NCBI RefSeq assembly: GCF_000015205.1
Contig: NC_008701.1
Span: forward strand, 1,491,436 to 1,555,435
Direction of reading: 5' to 3'
Source of the DNA: Pyrobaculum islandicum DSM 4184
GTDB lineage: Archaea > Thermoproteota > Thermoprotei > Thermoproteales > Thermoproteaceae
DNA length: 64,000 bases
This document shows, one piece after another, positions 42,357 through 50,683 of the stretch. Below the pieces are notes generated by a model. It ran no database searches, was not told the DNA's origin, and was given only the letters and a program-made list of their open reading frames with translations. The translations under genes and the position numbers were made by a program. Each line of letters opens with the position of its first letter. Position 1 is the stretch's first letter.

Positions 42357-43712
42357 ATGTCAACTATTAAAATCGAAGAAGTTAAACCACGTGTTGAACG
42401 ATTTGCGGCCCACAGCCATATAAGGGGATTAGGTGTGAGAGATGGCAAAGTGGAATTTATTGCAGACGGATTTGTAGGCCAGACAGAAGCGAGAGAAGCC
42501 GCATATATCGTTGTTAAAATGATTAAAGAGGGCAAGTTTGCAGGCAAAGGCGTTTTAATCGTGGGACCGCCCGGCACGGGTAAGACAGCATTGGCGTTAG
42601 GTATTGCCAGAGAGTTGGGCTCAGAGACCCCCTTTGTGGCTATATCAGCTGGTGAGATATACTCACTAGAGGTCAAGAAGTCGGAATTTCTAATGAGGGC
42701 TTTGAGAAGAGCTATTGGCATTAGAGTAAGAGAATGGAGAAAAGTCTACGAGGGAGAGGTGAGAAGCATAGAATTTAGGTACGGGCGCCACCCGTATAAC
42801 CCCTATTTACAAAGGGTACTGGGCGCCACGATAAAACTACGTACTAGAGACGATGAAAAGACATTACGCGTGCCTGCAGAGATAGCACAACAACTTATTG
42901 AGCTTGAAGTCGAGGAAGGTGATATAATTATGATTGACGAAGAGACGGGAACTGTCACTGTAGCAGGCAGAGGCGAAAGTGGAGAACAATACGATATAGC
43001 TGTCAGGAGAAGAATAGAACTACCAAGGGGACCCGTTTACAAGGAGAAGGAGATTGTGAGATTTTTCACTCTCCACGACGTAGATATGTCTCTGGCTAGA
43101 CAGAGGGGCATTATATCAGCTATGATATTCGGCTTTGCAGAAGAAGTTAGAGAAATACCAGACGAAGTGAGGAGACAAACAGATGAAATCGTGAAAAAAA
43201 CAATTGAAGAAGGCAAGGCGGAGCTAGTGCCCGGAGTCTTGTTTATAGATGATGCACACCTATTGGACATTGAGGCGTTCTCCTTCCTTACCAGAGCCAT
43301 GGAGACAGAGTTTGCACCTATTATTATAATGGCGACAAACAGAGGATTTGCAAAAATAAGAGGTACAGACATAGAGGCGCCACATGGAATTCCACAGGAT
43401 ATGCTTGATAGACTTGTAATTATCCGCACAAGGCCCTACACCGCAGAGGAAATTAGAGAAATCATAAATATAAAAGCCCGTGAACAAAACATCTCACTGA
43501 CAGAAGATGCACTCAAACTTCTGACTTCTGTAGGCGTTGAACACTCTCTGAGATACGCGCTCCAATTGTTAATCCCGGCCTATATACTAGCAAAAGAGAG
43601 GGGGAAATCCGCAGTAGGCCCTGAAGAGATAGAATACGTAAGAAAACACTTTATATCTGTAAAAGAATCTGTTGAATATGTCAAGTCTTTAGAAGAGAAA
43701 TTCTTGAAGTAG
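42357..43712 (+). CDS. TIP49 (RuvB-like AAA+ ATPase)
   Basis: 451 residues. Walker [10 protein letters not shown] (70-78), a DII insertion of about 170 residues (OB-fold, KLRTRDDEKTLRVPAEIAQQLIEL), Walker B LFIDDAHLLDIEAFSFL and sensor-1 ATNRG. The canonical DEVH is DDAH here, replacing the catalytic Glu by Asp, so ATPase activity may be reduced. Archaeal TIP49 is related to eukaryotic RuvBL1/2, chromatin and snoRNP assembly factors. TATA-like CTTAAAAATTTTTAAATAGG (about 42321-42340) precedes the ATG. Overlaps the next gene by 32 nt. Confidence 0.9.
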   Translation: MSTIKIEEVKPRVERFAAHSHIRGLGVRDGKVEFIADGFVGQTEAREAAYIVVKMIKEGKFAGKGVLIVGPPGTGKTALALGIARELGSETPFVAISAGEIYSLEVKKSEFLMRALRRAIGIRVREWRKVYEGEVRSIEFRYGRHPYNPYLQRVLGATIKLRTRDDEKTLRVPAEIAQQLIELEVEEGDIIMIDEETGTVTVAGRGESGEQYDIAVRRRIELPRGPVYKEKEIVRFFTLHDVDMSLARQRGIISAMIFGFAEEVREIPDEVRRQTDEIVKKTIEEGKAELVPGVLFIDDAHLLDIEAFSFLTRAMETEFAPIIIMATNRGFAKIRGTDIEAPHGIPQDMLDRLVIIRTRPYTAEEIREIINIKAREQNISLTEDALKLLTSVGVEHSLRYALQLLIPAYILAKERGKSAVGPEEIEYVRKHFISVKESVEYVKSLEEKFLK

Positions 43713-44172
43713 CTTTTCTCTTTTGTTTAGCCAAGTAGATGTTGTAAACCGCGTATAGAATTAACAACTGACCTATGTCTAAGTATATCTGAGAAGCCTC
43801 CTTTACCGAGATTATATAAAACAACGGATATATAGATACCCCAGAGCCGGGAGGAGATGATGTAAAGAGAAGCGTCAAGTAGTGAAATACCGCTATGAGA
43901 ATAGACAGTACGGCTAACGTCCACCGAACTCTAATATTTGGCTTCAAAAAGAACGTAGCCACTACAGCCGAGAAAAACAATACTGTTAACACCACAGTTA
44001 TTCTCCAGAAGTAGAGCCAAATGGGTATACTATTAATCGCTTTAACCCCCTCATTAGTTAAGATCTTGTTTGGCGGAGGCCTTAACGCATCTGATATCAA
44101 ATACTCCACAGGCGATAATGCAGATAAGATTACCAAGACAACTACTAACAATGTGAAAGCCAGAAACCTCAT
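43681..44172 (-). CDS. Membrane protein of unknown function
   Basis: 163 residues with about four transmembrane helices (LAFTLLVVVLVILSAL; IWLYFWRITVVLTVLFFSAVVATFF; LAVLSILIAVFHYLTLLF; IGQLLILYAVYNIYLA). No catalytic motif. The start overlaps the S2P protease stop by 4 nt (ATGA), so it may act with the protease. The C-terminus overlaps tip49 by 32 nt. Confidence 0.6.
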   Translation of the reverse strand: MRFLAFTLLVVVLVILSALSPVEYLISDALRPPPNKILTNEGVKAINSIPIWLYFWRITVVLTVLFFSAVVATFFLKPNIRVRWTLAVLSILIAVFHYLTLLFTSSPPGSGVSIYPLFYIISVKEASQIYLDIGQLLILYAVYNIYLAKQKRKATSRISLLKT

Positions 44173-45698
44173 TTAATCGATTGGAGTATCCTATACTGCT
44201 CCCCTAGTAAACCCAAAGTTGCGTTAAAAATTAACATCGCCGCCAATGCCCATGTAACTATGTTGACTAACGCCTTGCCGTTTTTCTCGCCTAGTTTTCT
44301 CTGGACCACTGCGGCGACAAGTTGGCCGCCGTCAAGCGGGTATATAGGCAATGCGTTTAATACGGCAAGGCCGTAGTTAACCACTACAAGCCAGAATACT
44401 AACCTTGCAAAATCTGTGTTATATAGCTGGTCTCTTCTTATCGGACCCTCGTCGTATCCCCACAGAGGCAGACTACCAAGCCCTAATCCGAAGAATATTA
44501 CGCCTTCTCTCTCTACTAGTGTTATATTAAAGGCTATTTGGGTAGTATTCCTTTCCACTACGACTCTTATCACGTCGCCAGGTTTACATCTGAATTTTAT
44601 CTCTTGTAGAGATGTTATTAGTTGTCCACTCCACCTAATTTCTTCGACCACGCCGCACCCCTCGATTCTTTTTATAACATCTCCCGCCCTAATTCCTCCT
44701 TTATATAATGAGCCATCTGTGTAAAGCCATATTATCTTAGGCGTTGTTGTAAAGTTTGAATAGTCAACTACGACTTCATATTTATCAAACCACCTACCCA
44801 CCACTAGAACCACCTTATCTCCTGGCTTACATTTAATAGTCTTGTTTACGCCAAGGAGAGGTCCCATGCCGGCTAGAGTATTTACTTTTATTAGAAAGTC
44901 ATCGGGGGTGTATACCCTTTCATTAAAACCACATCCGTGCATTTCTAAAACCCTGTCGCCGGGTTGTATTCCAAGCGCTTGAACGCCAAAGACAGCTCCT
45001 TGCAAACCTGCCGATGCTCCCACCAAGCCTAACAACATGGCCGCTATTGCTAATACCACGTTTGCAGCCACGCCGCTGGCTAAAACGGCAACTTTTGCAT
45101 CAGTGCCGGCTTTTTTGAAACTCTCTTCGTCAGGTTCTACAAACGCCCCGCTGAATATGTAGACTAAAGAGAAAACGCCCACAGATTTCAGAGGTATCCC
45201 ATATCTTAATGCCGCATAGCCGTGCATAAGTTCGTGAGATAAGACAGCAACTACAATAGCCACCGCTAAATAGGGAAGTTGATCCCACGGGAGAGTTACG
45301 CCTGGCACAATTGGTGTTACACCTGCGGCATGTGTCGCTGCCTCACTTATTTGACCCCCCTTAATAAGTGTTTGGACAGCGCTTAGAGTGCCGCCTATCA
45401 ACATATAGATAAAACCTTGTAGTATCTGAATTTGGCCGTCTGGTCTCACAATCGGCAATATGAAGAACACCGGCATTAAGAATAACAGTAACGTCGCTAT
45501 GAGGTAAGCCCTAAGAGGTATAAAGCTCAATTTTTCAGCAAATAGTCGTATATATCTTACAAGTCCTTCACTCTTCCAATATATAGCTATGAAATACTTT
45601 ACTGCTTGCTTATTAAGTAGATATACGACTCCGACAACAAAAAACCAACTCGCTAGGAGCACAATTAGCGGATCCACACGTATTAAGAGTTGTGACAT
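44169..45698 (-). CDS. Site-2-protease-like M50 zinc metallopeptidase with PDZ
   Basis: 509 residues, polytopic. The zinc motif HELMH is at 155-159, and the second motif LPIYPLDGGQL sits in a C-terminal helix. Between them lies an extracytoplasmic region with two PDZ-like segments (GIQPGDRVLEMHGCG; GIRAGDVIKRIEGCG). Such enzymes perform regulated intramembrane proteolysis. Substrate unknown. Upstream in an operon with the small membrane protein gene. Confidence 0.85.
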   Translation of the reverse strand: MSQLLIRVDPLIVLLASWFFVVGVVYLLNKQAVKYFIAIYWKSEGLVRYIRLFAEKLSFIPLRAYLIATLLLFLMPVFFILPIVRPDGQIQILQGFIYMLIGGTLSAVQTLIKGGQISEAATHAAGVTPIVPGVTLPWDQLPYLAVAIVVAVLSHELMHGYAALRYGIPLKSVGVFSLVYIFSGAFVEPDEESFKKAGTDAKVAVLASGVAANVVLAIAAMLLGLVGASAGLQGAVFGVQALGIQPGDRVLEMHGCGFNERVYTPDDFLIKVNTLAGMGPLLGVNKTIKCKPGDKVVLVVGRWFDKYEVVVDYSNFTTTPKIIWLYTDGSLYKGGIRAGDVIKRIEGCGVVEEIRWSGQLITSLQEIKFRCKPGDVIRVVVERNTTQIAFNITLVEREGVIFFGLGLGSLPLWGYDEGPIRRDQLYNTDFARLVFWLVVVNYGLAVLNALPIYPLDGGQLVAAVVQRKLGEKNGKALVNIVTWALAAMLIFNATLGLLGEQYRILQSIK

Positions 45699-45717
45699 AT
45701 ATATACTGAAAACCCGA

Positions 45718-46290
45718 CTATACCTCTATTGTGGAGCCTGCGCCGACTTTATACAAGTTAAATTTCCTTTCCAATTCCTTTAACAACTGAGGTGCTGTAT
45801 GCAGTGCTACTATACATCTAACTCCCAGTAGTCTTAACTCCGCTACTATTCTATGCAGAAGATAGGGATTTTTTGCAGACCCCCCGAGACCTCCCACTAT
45901 ACACCTGACCTTTAAACCTCTCTGTGAAAGCTTATGATATGGTATGGTATAGAGACCACAAGGCGTTATAATCACGTCGTTAATATGTAACACATTCTCG
46001 CGACCCCCGTTGTAAATTTTGTGACCAACGCCACGAATTTTTAACATAAGGTCGCGAGACGGCTGGATAATTGGGATGTTAAAAAGCTCAAAGCCGCCGG
46101 TATGATGCGGATTCGATGGCACACCGACAATACCCACAATGGGTCTAACTTGATACTTTAATAAAAACCGAAATGCCGCTTCTCTGCTACAGCTGTCAAA
46201 TAAAACGTTGTCGTTTATCAACACTCCAAACCCATGACTTGGCTCTAAAAATCCGGGAAATTCAGAACATAATGCCGTTATTTTAACCAC
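45718..46290 (-). CDS. Degenerate metallo-beta-lactamase-fold protein
   Basis: 190 residues. The start (LCSEFPGFLEPSHGFGVLINDNVLFDSCS) matches the beta-ribofuranosylaminobenzene phosphate synthase-like MBL group. The first zinc motif HxHxDH is replaced by PSNPHHTGG, losing the Asp and the first His. The C-terminus LHTAPQLLKEL...GAGSTIEV is shorter than usual (HCTG). Length is about 190 rather than 270. It is probably a non-catalytic or altered-ligand protein. Located upstream of the S2P gene on the same strand. Confidence 0.6.
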   Translation of the reverse strand: MVKITALCSEFPGFLEPSHGFGVLINDNVLFDSCSREAAFRFLLKYQVRPIVGIVGVPSNPHHTGGFELFNIPIIQPSRDLMLKIRGVGHKIYNGGRENVLHINDVIITPCGLYTIPYHKLSQRGLKVRCIVGGLGGSAKNPYLLHRIVAELRLLGVRCIVALHTAPQLLKELERKFNLYKVGAGSTIEV

Positions 46291-46318
46291 ATGCCTTGTT
46301 GTTTAACGTTTATAAATC

Positions 46319-47023
46319 ATGTCGCTTCCGCAGTATATGAGGCGTGCCATCATAAGTATTTTGTCAATTCTAATTTTTGCGGCAATACTAACATTCTTCC
46401 CGGCTAGTTATTTTGAAGCAATATTATTATACTTGATATTGTTCTTTGTAATATCAATAGTGCTCAGCTACAAGACTTATAGAAGGGGGTTGACAACGGT
46501 ACAGGAAATCTCTAAGGGGAAGCCTATCATTGAAATAGATGAAAAAGAAATCAATAAACTTATAGAAAAAGATAAAGAACTCTATAAGGAGTATAGAAAA
46601 TTCACAAAAGCATCTCTTATGCCACTACTAACACTCCCAATATTTATCATATTGGCTACTCTCCTCTTTCCAGTAGTGCCCCACGTCGTAGAATCCTCGC
46701 TAGGACCACTTATCGGTACTACAATAGCGAGGTTTCTAGGCTATGTAACTCTTTTCGGTCTTTTCGCAATTGTTTCAATACCTTTATTCAAACCGCCTAT
46801 GGTTCCAAGAATTGTCAGAAGTCTCAGAGTATACGAAACTGGAATAGTAATTGACAAGACTTTTGGCTTTAAAGCCCCGCTTTATGTCAGCGAGTATAGA
46901 ATTAGTGAAGAACGTAAATTTATAGAATTTAAGCTCAATAACCAAATATTTAGAGTCTATTACAAAGATATAAAAGAGCTTGATAGTATTTTGTCTAAGC
47001 TTATAAAGCCTTTAAAACAGTGA
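46319..47023 (+). CDS. DUF2208 membrane protein
   Basis: 234 residues with about four to five transmembrane helices and a cytoplasmic C-terminal strand-rich domain ([51 protein letters not shown]). Matches archaeal DUF2208. Function unknown. The ATG is leaderless-compatible with AACGTTTATAAATC (about 46305-46318). Overlaps the convergent L12 gene by 12 nt. Confidence 0.75.
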   Translation: MSLPQYMRRAIISILSILIFAAILTFFPASYFEAILLYLILFFVISIVLSYKTYRRGLTTVQEISKGKPIIEIDEKEINKLIEKDKELYKEYRKFTKASLMPLLTLPIFIILATLLFPVVPHVVESSLGPLIGTTIARFLGYVTLFGLFAIVSIPLFKPPMVPRIVRSLRVYETGIVIDKTFGFKAPLYVSEYRISEERKFIEFKLNNQIFRVYYKDIKELDSILSKLIKPLKQ

Positions 47024-47344
47024 GGCAAGAGATCCGGCGATTTCCTCCTCGCTCGGCCCCTTCTTCTCTTCCTCCTCCTTTTTCTTCTCCTCAGCTTTGG
47101 CAACAGGAGTCGAGGGGGCGCTTGCGGGGGCGGCAGTTGCTACGGAAGGCGCCGCTACCATAGGCGCAAAGGCGGCAGACTTTATGGCTTCTTCAATGTT
47201 TATCTCTTTGAGAGCCGCCACGAGAGTCTTAATTCTTACCTCATCTGGCGTTATGCCAGCTGCTTGTAATACTTTAGTCAAGTTTTCTTCATTTATCTCT
47301 TGTTTTGCATAGTGTAACAACAGGGCACCATATATGTACTCCAT
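47012..47344 (-). CDS. rpl12: Ribosomal protein L12/P1 (stalk)
   Basis: 110 residues. The N-terminal dimerisation helix bundle ([26 protein letters not shown]), the Ala/Pro hinge and charged run ([15 protein letters not shown]), and the acidic hydrophobic tail ending SLASLF are typical. The tail recruits elongation factors. Convergent with the DUF2208 gene. The usual partner genes (L10, L1, L11) are not beside it here. Confidence 0.93.
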   Translation of the reverse strand: MEYIYGALLLHYAKQEINEENLTKVLQAAGITPDEVRIKTLVAALKEINIEEAIKSAAFAPMVAAPSVATAAPASAPSTPVAKAEEKKKEEEEKKGPSEEEIAGSLASLF

Positions 47345-47380
47345 GGTAAAGTGCGAGAAGGAGACCTTTAAAAAATTTTC

Positions 47381-47584
47381 TCAAACCTCCCTTATTTCGA
47401 TTTTCTTAGTCCTCAACTCGGATAATATCTGTTCCGCTTTTTCAGGCGGTAGCTTTATGGTATACATGTAATGGGACAGCCTGGCTTTTAACTTAACATA
47501 TTCGGGATACCGTTTTACTCTAATCTCCTCAGCCTGCTCGCCGTACTTCTTCCAAAGCTCGACTAAAAAGAGCTCTTTAGGCAT
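47381..47584 (-). CDS. Small hypothetical protein upstream of rpl12
   Basis: 67 residues from MPKELFLVELWKKYGE at 47584. It is chosen over the 47620 start because TATA-like CTTTATATAC (about 47602-47611) lies 23-27 nt upstream. The product is basic and partly helical (YGEQAEEIRVKRYPEYVKLKARLSHYMYTIKLPPEKAEQILSELRTKKIEIREV). Its position before rpl12 hints at a ribosome link, but I do not recognise the family. Confidence 0.55.
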   Translation of the reverse strand: MPKELFLVELWKKYGEQAEEIRVKRYPEYVKLKARLSHYMYTIKLPPEKAEQILSELRTKKIEIREV

Positions 47585-47621
47585 AGCCAAGTGCAAAGTT
47601 GTAGTATATAAAGCTTTCAAA

Positions 47622-47690
47622 GGGTCTGGCCGGGGTAACCCGCCAGGTTCATACGCCCCCTTGCAGGGGTGTCACCTAGGGCGTTTTTCT
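47622..47690 (-). ncRNA. Structured RNA candidate
   Basis: Minus strand shows a strong two-stem structure: outer CGCCC/GGGCG enclosing CCCCTGCAAGGGG, then a second hairpin of arms CTGGC.GGG and CCC.GCCAG (about 47626-47646). A TATA-like AGTTTTAAAAGC (about 47703-47712) could start transcription near 47690. The GC-rich hairpins stand out in an AT-rich region. It is not a tRNA: no T-arm motif. An H/ACA-like or other small RNA is possible; class not known. Confidence 0.45.
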
Positions 47691-47712
47691 TTTACATTGA
47701 GCTTTTAAAACT

Positions 47713-48240
47713 TTATCTGATATCTCTATGTCTGTATTTTATGTGTGGGAGTGTTCTCATGACTTCGAAGACGAGGTTGGAGAGCTGATTGAGGAGCTTG
47801 GCCACTGCTTGCTCCCCAAGTGTTACGGCTCTCCTCTCGGCCCACCTAATCCACACCCTGGCCTCGTCTATTGCGCTACATTCTGGAGATGCGCAAACTA
47901 GCCAACTCCTCAGCGGCTCATCCGGCGCGACCGCATATACTAGCTTAAGCGCGCGTTTATACAAAGCAGTGGCCGTGTCTAGATACTCCGCTTTCCCCGT
48001 AGCTATGTAGAAGCCGAGCTCCATAAGCGAGAATGCGACAAGTCTCATAATCCGCGCTTGTGGCCTCTGGAGGACGTTCGCCGCCTTATGGGCATATGTC
48101 ACCGCTGTATCGAGGGCGCCGTACAGCTTAACTACTGGGTCGTCTTTTTTGACGTGACGCGTCTCCCCCCTCCAGTACACGGTCGTATCTCCACCGTCGC
48201 CAGGACAGGAAAAGAGTATTAGACAGGGCTTAGACAGCAC
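47713..48240 (-). CDS. ATP:cob(I)alamin adenosyltransferase (PduO type)
   Basis: 175 residues. The ATP-binding N-terminus is GDGGDTTVYWRGETRHVKKDDPVVKLYGALD, followed by LVAFSLMELGFYIATGK and the family motif VWIRWAERRAV (R..ERR). It forms adenosylcobalamin, needed by methylmalonyl-CoA mutase and ribonucleotide reductase. GTG start with TATA-like CATATATATTC (about 48258-48270) about 26 nt upstream. It sits next to prpB-prpD, a propionate-related context. Confidence 0.75.
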   Translation of the reverse strand: MLSKPCLILFSCPGDGGDTTVYWRGETRHVKKDDPVVKLYGALDTAVTYAHKAANVLQRPQARIMRLVAFSLMELGFYIATGKAEYLDTATALYKRALKLVYAVAPDEPLRSWLVCASPECSAIDEARVWIRWAERRAVTLGEQAVAKLLNQLSNLVFEVMRTLPHIKYRHRDIR

Positions 48241-48287
48241 AACACACTCTAAGGTTAAGAATATATATGCTATGGATATAATAAGCC

Positions 48288-48346
48288 CGAAGTGATGATT
48301 CCGCTGAGCGGTGACGTCGTGATATTATTTTCAGCCGGCTGAGACT
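48288..48346 (+). ncRNA. C/D box sRNA candidate
   Basis: C box GTGATGA (48292-48298) and D box CTGA (48339-48342) are perfect. An internal CTGA (48304-48307) and C'-like GTGACGTC or CGTGATA (48311-48324) lie between. The roughly 11-15 nt ending at 48338 (TTTTCAGCCGG) is the D guide. The C to internal CTGA spacing is short, so the D' guide assignment is unsure. Located between the adenosyltransferase and prpB. Confidence 0.6.
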
Positions 48347-48401
48347 TATGCCTAGTTACATCAAAGCACAAGTCTTTAAATAGTATTACAAGTTGTAACT
48401 T

Positions 48402-49316
48402 ATGTTATTTAGAAAGAGAGTATTTGAGGGTGCAAAGATATTGCGCGAAGAGATAAAAAAACCAGGTATTGTTTTAGTCCCTGGGGTTTTTAACGCATTG
48501 ACGGCTCTTATGGCTCAGAGTCTAGGTTTTAAGGCAGTTTACGTATCTGGAGCAGCTGTTACGGCCTCTATGGCTCTGCCCGACTTGGGGTTGATTACTA
48601 TGGATGAAATGGTAAGAATCGTGAAATATATCGTAGATGCCGTGGATATACCAGTTATAGTAGATATAGACACCGGATATGGAGAGGCATTAAATGTTAT
48701 GAGAGCTGTTAGAGAGTTTGAAGCAATAGGAGCCGCGGGAGTGCAATTGGAAGATCAAGTATTGCCAAAGAAATGCGGTCACTTAAGCGGCAAGGCTTTA
48801 ATCCCACCTGATGAAATGGCGAAAAAAATACGGGCTGCCGTTGAGGCCAGGAGGAGCCCTGACTTTGTGATAATTGCAAGAACGGATGCGGTCGGCGTCA
48901 CGGGATTCGATGATGCAGTAGAGCGAGCGCTTCTGTACCTTGAAGCAGGCGCAGATGTCATCTTCCCAGAAGCACTGAGGACGGAGGAGGAGTTTAGAGA
49001 ATTTGCACAGAGGGTAAGAGCCCCCCTCCTGGCCAATATGACGGAGTTTGGCGTCTCGCCTCTCATACCAGCTAAAAAGCTGGAGGAATTTGGTTATAAA
49101 TTTGTGATTTTTCCCGTAACGGCGTTAAGAGTAGCCATGTACGCCATTAGGGAGGTATTTAAGACGATTTTAGAAGAGGGGACCCAAGCGTCGTGGATAA
49201 ACAAAATGCTTACGCGAAAAGAGCTTTACGATTTGATAAAATATTATGATTATGAAAAGCTAGATACAGATATAGCGAGATATATAGACAACATTTATAA
49301 AAAAATAAAAAAATGA
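48402..49316 (+). CDS. prpB: 2-Methylisocitrate lyase (PEP mutase/ICL superfamily)
   Basis: 304 residues. The loop KKCGH (catalytic Cys) is in EDQVLPKKCGHLSG (about 122-135). VDIDTGYGEALNVMRAVREFEA gives the metal-binding Asp residues, and the family YVSGAAVTASMALPDLGL fits. It cleaves 2-methylisocitrate to pyruvate and succinate. ATG start with TATA-like CTTTAAATAG (about 48371-48380), 22-30 nt upstream. Coupled to prpD by a 4 nt gap. Confidence 0.88.
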   Translation: MLFRKRVFEGAKILREEIKKPGIVLVPGVFNALTALMAQSLGFKAVYVSGAAVTASMALPDLGLITMDEMVRIVKYIVDAVDIPVIVDIDTGYGEALNVMRAVREFEAIGAAGVQLEDQVLPKKCGHLSGKALIPPDEMAKKIRAAVEARRSPDFVIIARTDAVGVTGFDDAVERALLYLEAGADVIFPEALRTEEEFREFAQRVRAPLLANMTEFGVSPLIPAKKLEEFGYKFVIFPVTALRVAMYAIREVFKTILEEGTQASWINKMLTRKELYDLIKYYDYEKLDTDIARYIDNIYKKIKK

Positions 49317-49320
49317 ACAT

Positions 49321-50682
49321 ATGGATAGAATAACCAAGATCCTTGCTGAATATACGATACACACAGACTTTTCTAAAATACCTTCTGAAACAAGACACGA
49401 AGTTAAACGTAGAGTTATAGACTCTATTGCTGTCGCATTTGCAGCATATACCTCAGAGCCTGTGGCGTTGGCACGACGCATCGCTTCTAAGTTTTCGACT
49501 AGTGAGGGCGCGCGGATAATGGGTACGCGCTATAGAGTTTCTCCAGATTGGGCAACTTTTGTAAATGGAGTTATGATACGCTACCATGATTACAACGACA
49601 CCTACCTATCAAAAGAGCCGCTACACCCAAGTGATTTAATCGCTGCAGCTCTATCTATAGGCGAATATGTCAACAGCAGAGGGGCGGATCTTATAGCTGC
49701 AATTGCTATAGGCTACGAAGCCGCTGTTACCTTCTGCGACGGCGGCACATTGCGAAAAAGGGGGTGGGATCATGTGAACTTCCTAGGTATAGGTAGCACG
49801 TTAGCAGCAGCAAAACTACTAGGCCTTGATACAGTCGGAATTCAACACGCACTCGCATTGTACGCTGTACCTCACGCCGCTATGCGGCAGACAAGAGTTG
49901 GCGAATTAAGCATGTGGAAAGGCGCCGCTGCTGCTAATGCCAGCAGAAACGCCGTCTTTGCAACACTACTGGCGCGCGAAGGCTTTACAGGTCCCTATAA
50001 GCCTTTCGAAGGCGAGATGGGTTTCTTTAGACAATTACTACAGGGAGATTTTGACGTCTCTGTATTACAGAATATGGAGGAGCTCAAGCCTCCGCGGCGA
50101 ATACTTGATACATACATAAAGCCGTATCCTGTGGAGTATCACGCACAGACGGCCGTAGAGGCTGCTCTCAGATTAAGAGAGAAAGTGAGGTTAGAAGAAA
50201 TTGAAAAAATAAGGATCGACACATATGAGGCAGCATACACAATTATAGGGCCAAAGGATCCTGAAAAGTGGGATCCACATACAAAGGAGACAGCTGATCA
50301 CTCAATTATGTGGGTTACAGCAGCCGCGCTTGTCTGGGGTCCTATAAAAATTGAACATTATAGAGACATCAGAAACCCTACTGTGTTATCTTTAATGAAG
50401 AAGATGGAGGTAAATCTGGATCCGGAGCTAGATAAATTATATCCCCAAGCCTTCCCAACTGTTATTACGGTGGTTACCAAAGGCGGTTCTAAATACACAG
50501 AGAGAGTAGACTACGCTAAGGGTCATCCAAAGAACCCCATGTCGGACAGAGAGCTAGAGGATAAATTTAACATGTTAACTAGAGATGTCATGCCAGAAGA
50601 GGTCAGACGGAGAGTTCTCAATATCCTCTGGAGACTCGAGAACTATAGCGTAACGGAATTGTTAGACGCCTTGGCTCTTTAG
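49321..50682 (+). CDS. prpD: 2-Methylcitrate dehydratase
   Basis: 453 residues, MmgE/PrpD family. RYHDYNDTYLSKEPLHPSDL carries the conserved H/D residues, with GCGYEAAVTFCDG-like and SMWKGAAAANASRNAVFATLLAREGFTGP segments. It dehydrates 2-methylcitrate. Directly after prpB (4 nt), so the two form an operon. Convergent with the thioredoxin reductase gene. Together with the citrate synthase at 40 kb this supports a methylcitrate route for propionate or odd-chain carbon. Confidence 0.88.
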   Translation: MDRITKILAEYTIHTDFSKIPSETRHEVKRRVIDSIAVAFAAYTSEPVALARRIASKFSTSEGARIMGTRYRVSPDWATFVNGVMIRYHDYNDTYLSKEPLHPSDLIAAALSIGEYVNSRGADLIAAIAIGYEAAVTFCDGGTLRKRGWDHVNFLGIGSTLAAAKLLGLDTVGIQHALALYAVPHAAMRQTRVGELSMWKGAAAANASRNAVFATLLAREGFTGPYKPFEGEMGFFRQLLQGDFDVSVLQNMEELKPPRRILDTYIKPYPVEYHAQTAVEAALRLREKVRLEEIEKIRIDTYEAAYTIIGPKDPEKWDPHTKETADHSIMWVTAAALVWGPIKIEHYRDIRNPTVLSLMKKMEVNLDPELDKLYPQAFPTVITVVTKGGSKYTERVDYAKGHPKNPMSDRELEDKFNMLTRDVMPEEVRRRVLNILWRLENYSVTELLDALAL

Positions 50683-50683
50683 A

